A stretch of DNA of 64,000 nt from Winogradskyella echinorum. GTDB lineage: Bacteria > Bacteroidota > Bacteroidia > Flavobacteriales > Flavobacteriaceae. The translations under genes were made by a program, and so were the position numbers. Positions within the stretch are counted from its first letter, which is position 1, and every line of letters starts with the position of its first letter. Where the stretch lies: NCBI RefSeq assembly GCF_014297365.1, contig NZ_JACOQD010000001.1, positions 744,001-808,000 on the forward strand, given 5' to 3'. The notes under the pieces are model-generated. The model ran no database searches, had not been told where the DNA came from, and saw only the letters and a program-made list of their open reading frames with translations. Of the stretch, positions 25,169 through 33,200 are shown piece after piece.

Positions 25169-25666
25169 ATGGAAATTTTTTTAGTCATTGTAGCACTACT
25201 TTTAATGATATTAGGTATTGTAGGTAGCTTTTTACCTGTTTTACCTGGACCACTCACCAGTTGGGCTGGTCTTTTAGTATTACATTTTACAGATGGCGTA
25301 GAATTAAGTAACACCTTTTTAATCGTTACACTTTTAGTCGCTATATTAATATACGTATTAGATTATATTATTCCTGCTATAGGCACAAAACGTTTTGGTG
25401 GTAGTAAATCTGGAATGGTTGGCACTACTATAGGCTTAGTAATTGGATTACTTTCCCCTATTCCTTTCGGAATTATAATTGGACCTTTTGTTGGTGCATT
25501 AGTTGGTGAGATGATTCATAGAAACGATATACAAAAGGCCTTGAGAGCGGCTTTTGGCTCATTCTTAGGCTTTATAGCCTCAACCTTTTTAAAATTTATA
25601 GTGGCCGTAATCTTCTTGGGCTTTTTTATCGCGAAATTATCAGAGCATAATGCCAGCTGGTTCTAA
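25169..25666 (+). CDS. DUF456 membrane protein, 165 aa
   Basis: Three to four glycine-rich membrane segments with family motifs (MILGIVGSFLPVLPGPLTSWAGL near the start, YVLDYIIPAIGTKRFGGSKSGMVGTTIGLVIGL, and GPFVGALVGEMIH). DUF456 proteins are small inner-membrane proteins without an assigned role. I use the ATG at 25169 because the upstream TTG overlaps the promoter. The gene is divergent from blaI and shares its intergenic palindromes. Confidence 0.85.
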   Translation: MEIFLVIVALLLMILGIVGSFLPVLPGPLTSWAGLLVLHFTDGVELSNTFLIVTLLVAILIYVLDYIIPAIGTKRFGGSKSGMVGTTIGLVIGLLSPIPFGIIIGPFVGALVGEMIHRNDIQKALRAAFGSFLGFIASTFLKFIVAVIFLGFFIAKLSEHNASWF

Positions 25667-25691
25667 TAACCGAGTTAATTAGAAAAGAAAA

Positions 25692-25720
25692 AACCTAGTC
25701 ACAAATAATGTGACTAGGTT
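25692..25720 (-). terminator. Strong hairpin terminator
   Basis: 11-bp perfect stem AACCTAGTCAC/GTGACTAGGTT with a 7-nt loop. On the minus strand it is followed by TTTTTTCTTTTC, so it works best for leftward transcripts, but it could also stop the DUF456 transcript. Confidence 0.75.
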
Positions 25721-25824
25721 CATTTTCTTGCTATTAACTCAACAATTACTTAAAAAGGGATTAATTAATTCTTGTTGACTGCTGTAAATATAAGATAGTG
25801 CAACAACTTTGTGTTGTGGTAAAA

Positions 25825-25841
25825 CCGCAAACTTATTGCGG
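25825..25841 (-). terminator. Hairpin after the response regulator gene
   Basis: CCGCAA/TTGCGG with a 5-nt loop, followed on the minus strand by TTTTA. It lies 80 bp beyond the stop codon at 25921. The remaining 25721-25824 holds no gene that I can support. Confidence 0.5.
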
Positions 25842-25920
25842 AAAAACCGTAATATTCAACTATAGCAATAGTTTCAAGCGTTTTTTTAAGTCAAAAAAAC
25901 TGAATTTTTCTAAAGGATTT

Positions 25921-26589
25921 TTATAAATACCCTTTATCTCTCGCTTCTTGTAAGAGAGTTTCGTCCTTACCGTCGTTAATAGAAAACAACAATTTAAGCT
26001 GCTTCTTTCTTTTTTCTAAGGCACTGGTAGATAACGGAATATATTCGCTTAAACTTTTAGTTTTTATACCTTGAGACAATAGATGTAAGATTTTGCGATT
26101 AATATCATCTACATATATTTCGCTTGTAAATGTCTTTTTTACATAATTATTTACAGTACTACTATAATAAGGAGGTGATTTTAAAATTTGCTGAAATGCA
26201 TCAGCTAACTCCATAGATGTTAAATCACTTTTTATTAAAAATCCATCTGGATCAATTTCTTTTATAATATTATGAATTCTAAAAGATTCATTAAACATAG
26301 TTAAAATAACAATCTTAGAATTGGGTAATATTTTTTTTGCCAATAGAGCTAAATCCTCACCTGAGGTGTATTTTCCATCTTCGGATGCTGGTAAACTGAT
26401 ATCAAAAAAACAAACATCATATGGTTTTTCTTTAGAAGCACGATTTAGCATTATAACCGCAGTATCGCAATTATTTGCCGTATCAATTAGAAGAGTTTGA
26501 TCGTCTTCTTTGGTTGCCATTAATACGTTTTGATAGCCCTCAATAATTATTGGGTGATCATCTACCATGAGTATGTTAATATGTTTCAT
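25921..26589 (-). CDS. NarL-type response regulator, 222 aa
   Basis: Receiver domain (1-130) with D10/D11, phospho-acceptor D63 in CFFDISLP, and K near residue 120 (GFLIKSDL). The C-terminal 60 residues hold a divergent LuxR-type helix-turn-helix (DINRKILHLLSQGIKTKSLSEYIPLSTSALEKRKKQLK), in which the usual GxSNKEIA is replaced. It is encoded 93 bp after the TPR histidine kinase and is its obvious partner. An inverted repeat CATGTGA/TCACATG (26587-26593, 26615-26621) overlaps the start codon. Confidence 0.88.
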   Translation of the reverse strand: MKHINILMVDDHPIIIEGYQNVLMATKEDDQTLLIDTANNCDTAVIMLNRASKEKPYDVCFFDISLPASEDGKYTSGEDLALLAKKILPNSKIVILTMFNESFRIHNIIKEIDPDGFLIKSDLTSMELADAFQQILKSPPYYSSTVNNYVKKTFTSEIYVDDINRKILHLLSQGIKTKSLSEYIPLSTSALEKRKKQLKLLFSINDGKDETLLQEARDKGYL

Positions 26590-26621
26590 GTGATATTATT
26601 TATGGTTTTAATCGTCACATG
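26587..26621. promoter_or_regulatory. Inverted repeat covering the response regulator start codon
   Basis: CATGTGA (26587-26593) and TCACATG (26615-26621) are perfect 7-bp arms. The left arm contains the start codon of the response regulator. Folding in the mRNA would hide the start, and protein binding is the alternative. Confidence 0.35.
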
Positions 26622-26682
26622 CTATTTGCACAAAAACATATCTTAATAAATATTGAAATGTTTTGCGCTCGGGTCATGTTGA

Positions 26683-28707
26683 TTAGTTTGTGTAGGGAAT
26701 CTTAACATTAACTTCTGTACCATTGCCAGATTGAGATGTAAAAGAGATACTTCCATTAATATCCTCAACACGAGACGTCATATTTTTTAAACCGATGCCC
26801 TTTCTATTTTTTGAAGTATCAAAGCCATCTCCATCATCAATGATATCTAAGCAAATTACGTCTTTTTCTAATGAAATGCTAATCTTAATAGCATTTGCAT
26901 TTGCATGCTTATATATATTTTGCATAGATTCTTGGATGATTCTATAAATATTTATCTTAGTTTTATTGGTCACTAAATCCCAACTAATATCATCAGTATA
27001 ATTAAACTCGTGCTCTAAACCATACGCTTGCACTTGGTTTTCAATTAACTCTGTAACTATATCCATAAATCCAGATCCAGAAACAAAATCAGTGTTTAAT
27101 TCGTGCGATATTTTCCGAATATCCTCTTCTATAGTTTTTAGTTGACCAATATAATTTGCTCTAGTCATCATGGCTTCTTTGCCATCTTTAAAATTAATAC
27201 TGTCTAAGCTTAATCTGGTACCAAACAATCTACCTAAAACACCATCATGTAATTCTTTAGACACTCTAATTTTTTCTTTAGCTCTAGCTTCATCTACTTT
27301 ATCTTGTTGCCCCAACATAAGATTATAAATGTCTTCGTTAGCTTTTTGTTGAACTTGAATAAGTTTTAATTTTCTGTTTTTTGCACGTTGGGAAATAAGA
27401 ATATATATAAGTATTGCTGTTAAGAGAAGTCCTATTGAAAGAATGAGTAAGTAGAGATTTTCTTTGGATATTTGTTTGTTTTCAGCTTCTAGTTCATCTG
27501 TTTCTAATTCTAACCTAGCAAACCGATTCCTGGCATTACGCTCATTATTTAAAAGACTATCACTTAATTTAATATATTTTTTTAGATAAACATTAGCTTC
27601 TTCACCTTTCTTGAGATTAGATAAAATGAGAAACGATTCTAATAATAATTCATTGTTATTTATATTCTCAGATATTCGTCGACTTTTTTCTGCATAAAAA
27701 ATTGCTGAATCACCTTCTTTTAATGACGAATAAAACCTCGATAAATCAATAGCTACGCCAATTTTAGCAAGTTCATCTTGTAGTGTATCACTGATATTCT
27801 TAGCTTCATAGAACTGTAATCTTATTTTACTTAAATCCTTATCTTTTCTTAACGATTTTGAATATGCCAAATTTGCCAGTGTAATAGCATAAAAGGAAGG
27901 ATCATCTTTAAAATACTGTTCTCGCTGCTTTATCACATATTGATATAACTCAATAGACTTATCTATATCACCTTTATTTTTATATACTTCAGCTAAATTA
28001 TTTTTTGAATACAGTTCGTTATAATAACCATTATCCATTTCCTTAGCATTATTCAAGGCCTTATTATGGTATTCTATAGCTCTATCGAATGACTTTAATT
28101 TTAAAGAAACTACTCCAATGAGATTATTTAAGATCCAGAGATAGTCTAAACGACTTTCATTTATTGGAAAAGTATTGATGATTTTAATTGCTTTGATAGC
28201 ACTTTCTTCGCAACCTACATAATCTTTCTCTCTTTGTTGAATATTAGCAATATTAGTGAGCACACCATATTCATCCTCTCCCATTTTTAACTTATCAAAA
28301 AGTTTTAAAGCTTTGGAATAATAATAAAAAGCACTATCTATCTTAAAGTCTTGATGATGGTAAAACCCTAAATTGTTATAACTGTAAGCTAATGCAATGG
28401 AATCATTTAACTTGATTGCTAATTTTAAATTAGTATGATTTAATTTTCTAAAAGGACCATAATCATCTTTTAATAGATATATAAAAGACAACTTTCGATT
28501 GCTTAACAATATAGTTGAATCCTTACCTGTTTTCAATGAGAGTTCGACAGCCTTTTTTGCGAACACTAATCGTTCTTCTAAAGACACACTACCATCCTCA
28601 GAAAGTTCCCTATATTCTTTAATCTTTTTATACTCGGAGAGCATATTTTGACCCTGCGACTTAAAGCAAAATGTAAATAGGATAAAAAAGATTAATAGAC
28701 GAGACAA
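26683..28707 (-). CDS. TPR-containing sensor histidine kinase (HisKA_3), 674 aa
   Basis: Signal peptide, then a periplasmic TPR array (about 90-330: AYSYNNLGFYHHQDFKIDSAFYYYSKALKLF, SKNNLAEVYKNKGDIDKSIELYQYVI), one transmembrane segment (LLILSIGLLLTAILIYILI, about 425-445), a coiled coil, HisKA_3 with the phospho-histidine in SKELHDGVLGRLFG, and HATPase_c (GLKNMTSRVEDING). TPR kinases of this form are common in Bacteroidota and pair with NarL-type regulators such as the one downstream. The signal is unknown. The small exported peptide encoded just upstream is a candidate. Confidence 0.9.
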   Translation of the reverse strand: MSRLLIFFILFTFCFKSQGQNMLSEYKKIKEYRELSEDGSVSLEERLVFAKKAVELSLKTGKDSTILLSNRKLSFIYLLKDDYGPFRKLNHTNLKLAIKLNDSIALAYSYNNLGFYHHQDFKIDSAFYYYSKALKLFDKLKMGEDEYGVLTNIANIQQREKDYVGCEESAIKAIKIINTFPINESRLDYLWILNNLIGVVSLKLKSFDRAIEYHNKALNNAKEMDNGYYNELYSKNNLAEVYKNKGDIDKSIELYQYVIKQREQYFKDDPSFYAITLANLAYSKSLRKDKDLSKIRLQFYEAKNISDTLQDELAKIGVAIDLSRFYSSLKEGDSAIFYAEKSRRISENINNNELLLESFLILSNLKKGEEANVYLKKYIKLSDSLLNNERNARNRFARLELETDELEAENKQISKENLYLLILSIGLLLTAILIYILISQRAKNRKLKLIQVQQKANEDIYNLMLGQQDKVDEARAKEKIRVSKELHDGVLGRLFGTRLSLDSINFKDGKEAMMTRANYIGQLKTIEEDIRKISHELNTDFVSGSGFMDIVTELIENQVQAYGLEHEFNYTDDISWDLVTNKTKINIYRIIQESMQNIYKHANANAIKISISLEKDVICLDIIDDGDGFDTSKNRKGIGLKNMTSRVEDINGSISFTSQSGNGTEVNVKIPYTN

Positions 28708-28783
28708 TCTTTATTGTATTAAAATGAATCAAACTTTAAAACTAAGAATTAATATTTAAAATTAAGAATTAATATAATTAGAA

Positions 28784-28809
28784 AAGCCCTTATTGATTAA
28801 TAAGGGCTT
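28784..28809 (-). terminator. Terminator of the small secreted peptide gene
   Basis: 11-bp stem AAGCCCTTATT/AATAAGGGCTT with a GATT loop, followed by TTTTC on the minus strand. It separates the 55-codon gene from the histidine kinase gene. Confidence 0.78.
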
Positions 28810-28836
28810 AAAAACTTTTAATTTTATATAATATAT

Positions 28837-29004
28837 TTATCCGTTACCTGGCTTTTTTATTTTCGTTTTGCTAGTTGCTAATAAATCAAAGTTGCTTTTA
28901 GCTTCATAAGTAGGTTGATCATTTACAACCTTGTCAGATTGTACACCAGATACAGTTAATACAAGTACAGCAACTAGTGCTAAAGTAATTTTAAGGGTTT
29001 TCAT
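28837..29004 (-). CDS. Small secreted peptide precursor, 55 aa
   Basis: Begins MKTLKITLALVAVLVLTVSG (signal peptide, probable cleavage near residues 20-23) and leaves a mature peptide of about 30 residues ending TKIKKPGNG. I use the ATG complement of 29002-29004, since the longer frame to 29085 adds a non-signal leader. It has its own terminator. It lies just upstream of a TPR kinase and regulator pair in the same orientation. A signalling or stress peptide is possible, but no family is recognised. Confidence 0.6.
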   Translation of the reverse strand: MKTLKITLALVAVLVLTVSGVQSDKVVNDQPTYEAKSNFDLLATSKTKIKKPGNG

Positions 29005-29047
29005 ATAGTCTATTTTAGGGTTTAAATAAATAATTAACGTCAAAAAT

Positions 29048-29063
29048 GTAACATAAACGTTAC
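29048..29063. promoter_or_regulatory. Possible operator upstream of the small peptide gene
   Basis: GTAAC-N6-GTTAC dyad 44 bp before the ATG at 29004. A second dyad, AGACTA-TGGT-TAGTCT, lies at 29141-29156. The rest of the 29005-29462 intergenic stretch (458 bp) holds short frames only. The 61-codon frame at 29230-29415 does not look like a gene. Confidence 0.3.
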
Positions 29064-29462
29064 GCTGAGGGAAGGGAATGGACAATTAACTATCTTAGGC
29101 TATACCTAAAACTATACTAAAATAAACGAGGGACGTTTTTAGACTATGGTTAGTCTAATAGTAAAATGGACTAAAATTTCCTTATTAAGCGATTTGAGGT
29201 CTTAAGAAGGAGGGGCAATATATAATTATTTATAATGAAGACAAAAAGATTATCGATAAAATACATTTTTTACCGTTTAAATACATGTAATTGTTTATAA
29301 CGTGTTGAAAACTTCGTTTTTTTAAAGAAAAAGTTAACCAAAACCTACTTAAAACATAAAAGCATACTAATCTATCTATATAGAAGGAACCTCTAAAACA
29401 GCTTAGAAAAACCATGAAAAAAATTGAAAGCCTTTTTTGTATAAATATTTAATAAAGTAGAT

Positions 29463-30011
29463 TTATTTGTCGTAGTCTAGTTCTCTTTCCAATCTTCCTC
29501 TTTGATCAAATATTTTCCATACACCTGTTCTTTTACCACCCGTAACAAGACCTATTTCTCTTAGATAAATCTCATCTATAGCTGCTCCATATTTATAATT
29601 CTTTATTCCAAAAGTAGTTGAAACCTCATCATTTCTGTAAAAATAATCTTTAGGGTCTGAAATATCTAAATCGATTAAAGTTGCAGTCACTTCACTAGAA
29701 ATAGACCCCTTTAAATCGTACAATGTTTTGCTCAATAAATTACCCAAATTATCATAAACGGATTCAGATTTAAGTTCACCACTAACATAATACTCTAACC
29801 ATAAACCTGCTTTTTTAGAATAGGTGTACTCTGGCATATCATAATATAAGTAAGCACCTTTGCCTTTTATAGAGCCATTAGAATAATGATTTTCTATAAA
29901 TGAAGAATCACTATGCTTTAAGTTTTCAATAAGACTCGCAAGCCTATCACTGTGTTGGCCATAGGAAAAATAACATCGAGTTATAAGGAAAAGAAAAACA
30001 ATAAACTTCAT
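29463..30011 (-). CDS. Exported MORN-like (YwqK-type) repeat protein, 182 aa
   Basis: Signal peptide MKFIVFLFLITRCYFSYGQ. Repeats of the MORN-variant type follow (NHYSNGSIKGKGAYLYYD, GLWLEYYVSGELKSESVYDNLGNLL, GVWKIFDQRGRLERELDYD). Such proteins are often labelled toxin-antitoxin system YwqK family antitoxin, a label without experimental support for exported forms. No toxin gene is adjacent. Monocistronic. Confidence 0.68.
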   Translation of the reverse strand: MKFIVFLFLITRCYFSYGQHSDRLASLIENLKHSDSSFIENHYSNGSIKGKGAYLYYDMPEYTYSKKAGLWLEYYVSGELKSESVYDNLGNLLSKTLYDLKGSISSEVTATLIDLDISDPKDYFYRNDEVSTTFGIKNYKYGAAIDEIYLREIGLVTGGKRTGVWKIFDQRGRLERELDYDK

Positions 30012-30120
30012 GATTTAATTAATATGCTTTACAAGGAACGCAGAAATGAAACGAATATTATAAATACAAGAAAGCATCTCAATTTATTTAAATTGCAATT
30101 ACTCACTAAAGTTTCAGACG

Positions 30121-30438
30121 TTATAAATCATATAGAACAAAACTCCAGTTACCTTTAAGATAACTTGAAAAACGGGTTGATATACCAACAGTAAAACCAT
30201 TTTCACGACGAAAAATATATCCTATGGATGTACTTTCGTAAGCCTGTTGATCGGTCTCAACAAACTCTTGTGTCAGTTGTATAATATAGTTATCATGTAA
30301 CACTAATCCTTCTGGAAGTTGAACTCTATACATGTTTTCATCAAACACATTATTAACTGTATCAATAGTTATTCCTGGTGTTGCATTGTAAATCGTTCCG
30401 TCAGCTCTTACATTTCCAAGGGCGATTATTCTAGGCAT
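30121..30438 (-). CDS. Hypothetical protein, 105 aa
   Basis: No signal peptide or membrane segment. Sequence is beta-rich (MPRIIALGNVRADGTIYNATPG, MYRVQLPEGLVLHDNYIIQL, TSIGYIFRRENGFTVGISTRF). The pattern resembles small stand-alone beta-sandwich proteins or phage-fibre-like modules, but I do not recognise a family. The frame has normal amino-acid composition and ends cleanly, so it is probably a gene. Confidence 0.5.
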   Translation of the reverse strand: MPRIIALGNVRADGTIYNATPGITIDTVNNVFDENMYRVQLPEGLVLHDNYIIQLTQEFVETDQQAYESTSIGYIFRRENGFTVGISTRFSSYLKGNWSFVLYDL

Positions 30439-30667
30439 TTTTAATATTTTATGATTTCACAACAAAAATAACCTAAATTACTTTATATCAAGTATTTAAT
30501 TCACAAAACCATAAAAATTAACTGTACAAAACAAAAAAGCATCCCAATTTTCTTTATCAGAAAAAAGGAAAGCCTTTCATTGGTAAGTTCTCAATTTAAT
30601 CGAGAATCTCACTACTACTCCAAGATTTCTCTTGGAACAACACAACATTTTACAATTGCCTTAAAAA

Positions 30668-30691
30668 AAAGCTTCAATTTCTTGAAGCTTT
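30668..30691 (-). terminator. Terminator of tRNA-Asp
   Basis: 10-bp stem AAAGCTTCAA/TTGAAGCTTT with a TTTC loop and a run of eight T on the minus strand, 16 bp after the tRNA 3' end. The stretch 30439-30667 holds nothing else that I can support. Confidence 0.8.
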
Positions 30692-30707
30692 AGTTTTACA
30701 ATTTTTG

Positions 30708-30781
30708 CGGTCTGGACGGGACTCGAACCCGCGACCTTCGCCGTGACAGGGCGACATTCTAACCAGCTGAACTACCAGACC
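30708..30781 (-). tRNA. tRNA-Asp (GTC)
   Basis: Minus-strand cloverleaf of 74 nt: acceptor stem GGTCTGG/CCAGACC with discriminator G, a D arm beginning TAGTTCAGCTGGTTAGAA, anticodon stem TCGCC/GGCGA around loop CTGTCAC (anticodon GTC), and T arm GCGGGTTCGAGTCCCGT. CCA is not encoded. A terminator follows. Confidence 0.95.
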
Positions 30782-30856
30782 GTTGCTTAATTGCGAGGGC
30801 AAATATACATTGCATTTTTAATTTGGCAAACAAAAATCTAAAAAAAAGAAGAATTA

Positions 30857-31786
30857 CTAAATAAATTTTTGACGTTCAATCATGTAGGTGGTCAAAATAT
30901 TATTAAAACCAGCGTTAATATCTGCTTCAACGTACTTAATTCTATATTGCCCGCACTTTAATCTTAGGTTATTAAAGTACATTTTTACTGCTTTTTCGTA
31001 ATTTTCTTTAATGTTATCGGCATATAAATTAATATAATCACCTGTTTCTACGTCTATAAATCGCTTTGGTCTATTATCAAAATCAAAAGTGAGTTCCTTT
31101 GCTTTATCAAAGACATGAAATAATACCACCTCATGCTTATTATGTTTTAAGTGCCTTAAGGCTTCAAATAACTTTTCATCGTCCTCTGAAGTTTGAAACA
31201 TATCTGTAAACACAAAAATTAAAGATCTACGGTGTATTTTTTCTGCTATTTGATGCAAATATTGGTAGGTCTCAGTCGTTTTTGAATCTGGTTTAGAAAC
31301 TACGACTTCACTCAAGGTGTTTAATAACATTCTATGATGACGCTCACTCCCTTTTTCTGGAGAATAAAAATCATACGTATCACTATAAACACTTAACCCA
31401 ACAGCATCTCTTTGTTTTTTTAGAATGTGCATTAAAGAAGCACTTGCTAATGCCGAAAATGCAATTTTATTAAGATTATCAACAGATGTACTAGCAGACT
31501 CTGGGTAATGCATAGAGCTACTATTATCTACAATAAGGTGACATCTTAAATTAGTTTCCTCATCATAGCGCTTGGTATATAATCGGTCCGTTTTGGCATA
31601 CAATTTCCAATCTATGTACTTGGTACTTTCTCCTTGATTATAAATCTTATGCTCAGCAAACTCCGCCGAAAACCCATGAAAAGGACTCTTATGCATACCA
31701 GCAATAAAGCCTTCCACCACTTGCTTGGCTAATAATTCTAGGTTTTTAAAACCTCCTGTTTTATTGAGTTCTTGTTGTAAATCCAT
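30857..31786 (-). CDS. DUF58 domain protein, 309 aa
   Basis: DUF58 (a von Willebrand A-like domain) with the family core GFSAEFAEHKIYNQGESTKYIDWKLYAKTDRLYTKRYDEE and the MIDAS-like LIVDNSSSMHYPE. In Bacteroidota, DUF58 genes usually lie with MoxR ATPase and Bat genes. Here only thioredoxin is beside it (68-bp gap with a hairpin at 31803-31831), so it is an isolated copy. It probably acts in a MoxR-type chaperone complex. Confidence 0.88.
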   Translation of the reverse strand: MDLQQELNKTGGFKNLELLAKQVVEGFIAGMHKSPFHGFSAEFAEHKIYNQGESTKYIDWKLYAKTDRLYTKRYDEETNLRCHLIVDNSSSMHYPESASTSVDNLNKIAFSALASASLMHILKKQRDAVGLSVYSDTYDFYSPEKGSERHHRMLLNTLSEVVVSKPDSKTTETYQYLHQIAEKIHRRSLIFVFTDMFQTSEDDEKLFEALRHLKHNKHEVVLFHVFDKAKELTFDFDNRPKRFIDVETGDYINLYADNIKENYEKAVKMYFNNLRLKCGQYRIKYVEADINAGFNNILTTYMIERQKFI

Positions 31787-31802
31787 TAGTTACCGAAACT
31801 AA

Positions 31803-31831
31803 AAAAGGTTTGCCGTATAGACAAACCTTTT
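31803..31831 (-). terminator. Terminator of trxA
   Basis: AAAAGGTTTG/CAAACCTTTT with a 9-nt loop, then TTTTTTAG on the minus strand. It lies between trxA and the DUF58 gene and so limits read-through. Confidence 0.72.
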
Positions 31832-31854
31832 ATCATTTCTTTTAGAGTATATTT

Positions 31855-32172
31855 CTATAAAAGAGCGTCGATAGCTTCAGCATAAGCTGTTTTTGGCGCT
31901 ACACCAACTTGGCGACCAACAACTTCTCCGTTCTGAAATACCAAAACTGTAGGTATGTTTCTTACACCATATTTAGCTGCAAATTCTTGGTTTGCATCTA
32001 CATCGACTTTACCAACTACAGCTTTACCTTCGTATTCTGTACTAATTTCGTCAATGATTGGCCCAACCATACGACATGGCCCACACCAAGCAGCCCAAAA
32101 ATCAACTACTACTGGTTTATCACTCTTTAATACTGTTTCTTCAAATGTTGCATCTGTTATTTCTAATGCCAT
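31855..32172 (-). CDS. trxA: Thioredoxin, 105 aa
   Basis: Full-length cytoplasmic thioredoxin with the active site WCGPC (C30, C33), the cis-Pro loop GVRNIPTVLVFQNGE, and DFWAAWC. No signal peptide. A general protein disulfide reductant that receives electrons from thioredoxin reductase. A -7 box TAATTTTG is present on the minus strand at 32232-32239. Confidence 0.96.
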   Translation of the reverse strand: MALEITDATFEETVLKSDKPVVVDFWAAWCGPCRMVGPIIDEISTEYEGKAVVGKVDVDANQEFAAKYGVRNIPTVLVFQNGEVVGRQVGVAPKTAYAEAIDALL

Positions 32173-32231
32173 AATATTTATTATTTATTATATTCTACTT
32201 CAGTTAATGTACCTATTGGTAGATAAGTACG

Positions 32232-32239
32232 CAAAATTA
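32232..32239 (-). promoter_or_regulatory. -7 box of trxA
   Basis: TAATTTTG on the minus strand, 60 bp before the ATG. No clear -33 TTG is visible. Confidence 0.45.
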
Positions 32240-32375
32240 GTCAAAATTTTTACTAAACCTTACATCGGCAGTATTTGATTTGATTATAACACTATTAACG
32301 ATACATATTCCTTTTAAAACAGCACAACCCAAAGGGTGAGAATAGTAATTTATTATTGAATGCAAAATTCTTTAC

Positions 32376-32432
32376 GCAACTTTTTAGTTGCATATTAAAA
32401 TATTTTGTTTAATTTAGCAACCGTAAAGTTGC
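32376..32432 (+). promoter_or_regulatory. Double GCAAC-N6-GTTGC operator of the SRPBCC-ArsR operon
   Basis: Two dyads of the same form, at 32376-32391 and 32417-32432, 41 bp apart (four helical turns), both followed by ATAT. The second sits where transcription should begin (TTG 32388-32390, TAATTTAG 32410-32417). This is the expected layout for repression by the ArsR-type protein encoded in the operon. Confidence 0.6.
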
Positions 32433-32455
32433 ATATAAATCAAAAAACGAACATT

Positions 32456-32881
32456 ATGAACAAAACAATCACAAAAGAAAAGGTATTTAATCATTCAATA
32501 GATCAGATTTGGAATGCCATTACAAATGCAGAAGAAATCTCAGCATGGTTTCTTAAAGCTGACTTTAAAGCAGAAGTTGGATATAAATATGTATTCAATT
32601 CTTCGGAAAAAAACTGCTCAGCAATAATAGGCGAAGTACTAGAAGCAAATCCGTACACTTTAACTTATACTTGGATAGTAAAAGACACACCAGCCATAAC
32701 AAAAGTTACTTGGAAACTAGAAAACCTTGGCAATGCTACAAAACTCTATCTAGAACATTCTGGCATTGAAAATTACGTTGGCGACACTGCCATTGCTATG
32801 TTTGAGAGTTTTAATGGTGGTTGGGATAATTGTATCAATGGTTTAAGTACTTATTTAAAAGAAGAAGTCAATGCAAGATAA
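32456..32881 (+). CDS. SRPBCC (AHSA1-like) protein, 141 aa
   Basis: Activator of Hsp90 ATPase homologue-type START fold: KEKVFNHSIDQIWNAITNAEEISAWF, VLEANPYTLTYTW, VTWKLENLGNATKLYLEHSGI, and GGWDNCINGLSTYL. I use the ATG at 32456. An in-frame start further upstream lies within the operator region. The stop overlaps the ArsR gene by 11 bp. These proteins bind hydrophobic ligands. In ArsR-SRPBCC pairs the ligand may be linked to regulation, which remains unproven. Confidence 0.88.
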   Translation: MNKTITKEKVFNHSIDQIWNAITNAEEISAWFLKADFKAEVGYKYVFNSSEKNCSAIIGEVLEANPYTLTYTWIVKDTPAITKVTWKLENLGNATKLYLEHSGIENYVGDTAIAMFESFNGGWDNCINGLSTYLKEEVNAR

Positions 32882-33200
32882 TATCACCAAATTATTTAAA
32901 GCTATTGCAGATCCAACAAGGCGTGATATTTTTCACGCCTTAGTAATCGCTACCTCAGCATTGTCTATTACGCAGATTTCAAATCAGTTTTTAATGACCA
33001 GACAAGGTGTTACCAAACACATTAAGATTTTAAATGATGCTGGATTAGTACAAATGAAAGAAGATGGTAGAAATCGCTTCTGCTTCGCAGACCCAAAACC
33101 CTTAAAAGAAGTGAATAAATGGATGCAGTTTTATGCTCAGTTTTGGGATGATTCTTTAGATAATTTAGACAACTACCTAAAAACCAAAAAAGATGCTTAA
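32871..33200 (+). CDS. ArsR-family winged-helix regulator, 109 aa
   Basis: LFKAIADPTRRDIFHALVI, then SITQISNQFLMTRQGVTKHIKILNDAGLVQMKEDGRNRFCFADPKPLKEVNKWM: a typical ArsR/SmtB fold with recognition helix RQGVTKHIKIL, but without the CxC metal motif, as usual for the SRPBCC-linked group. It overlaps the genes on both sides by 8-11 bp. It probably represses its own operon through the GCAAC-N6-GTTGC dyads. Confidence 0.9.
   Translation: MQDNITKLFKAIADPTRRDIFHALVIATSALSITQISNQFLMTRQGVTKHIKILNDAGLVQMKEDGRNRFCFADPKPLKEVNKWMQFYAQFWDDSLDNLDNYLKTKKDA

Noticed and set aside
28837..29085. 82-codon version of the small secreted peptide
   Set aside because: The extra 27 residues would hide the signal peptide, which begins exactly at the internal ATG (29004).
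29230..29415. 61-codon minus-strand frame
   Set aside because: Many Phe/Cys/Leu and Lys residues, no initiation context, no homology I recognise. It lies in AT-rich intergenic DNA.
29463..30011. A toxin-antitoxin module around the YwqK-type protein
   Set aside because: The protein has a signal peptide and no toxin-like gene is beside it. The antitoxin label is a database name for MORN-like repeats.
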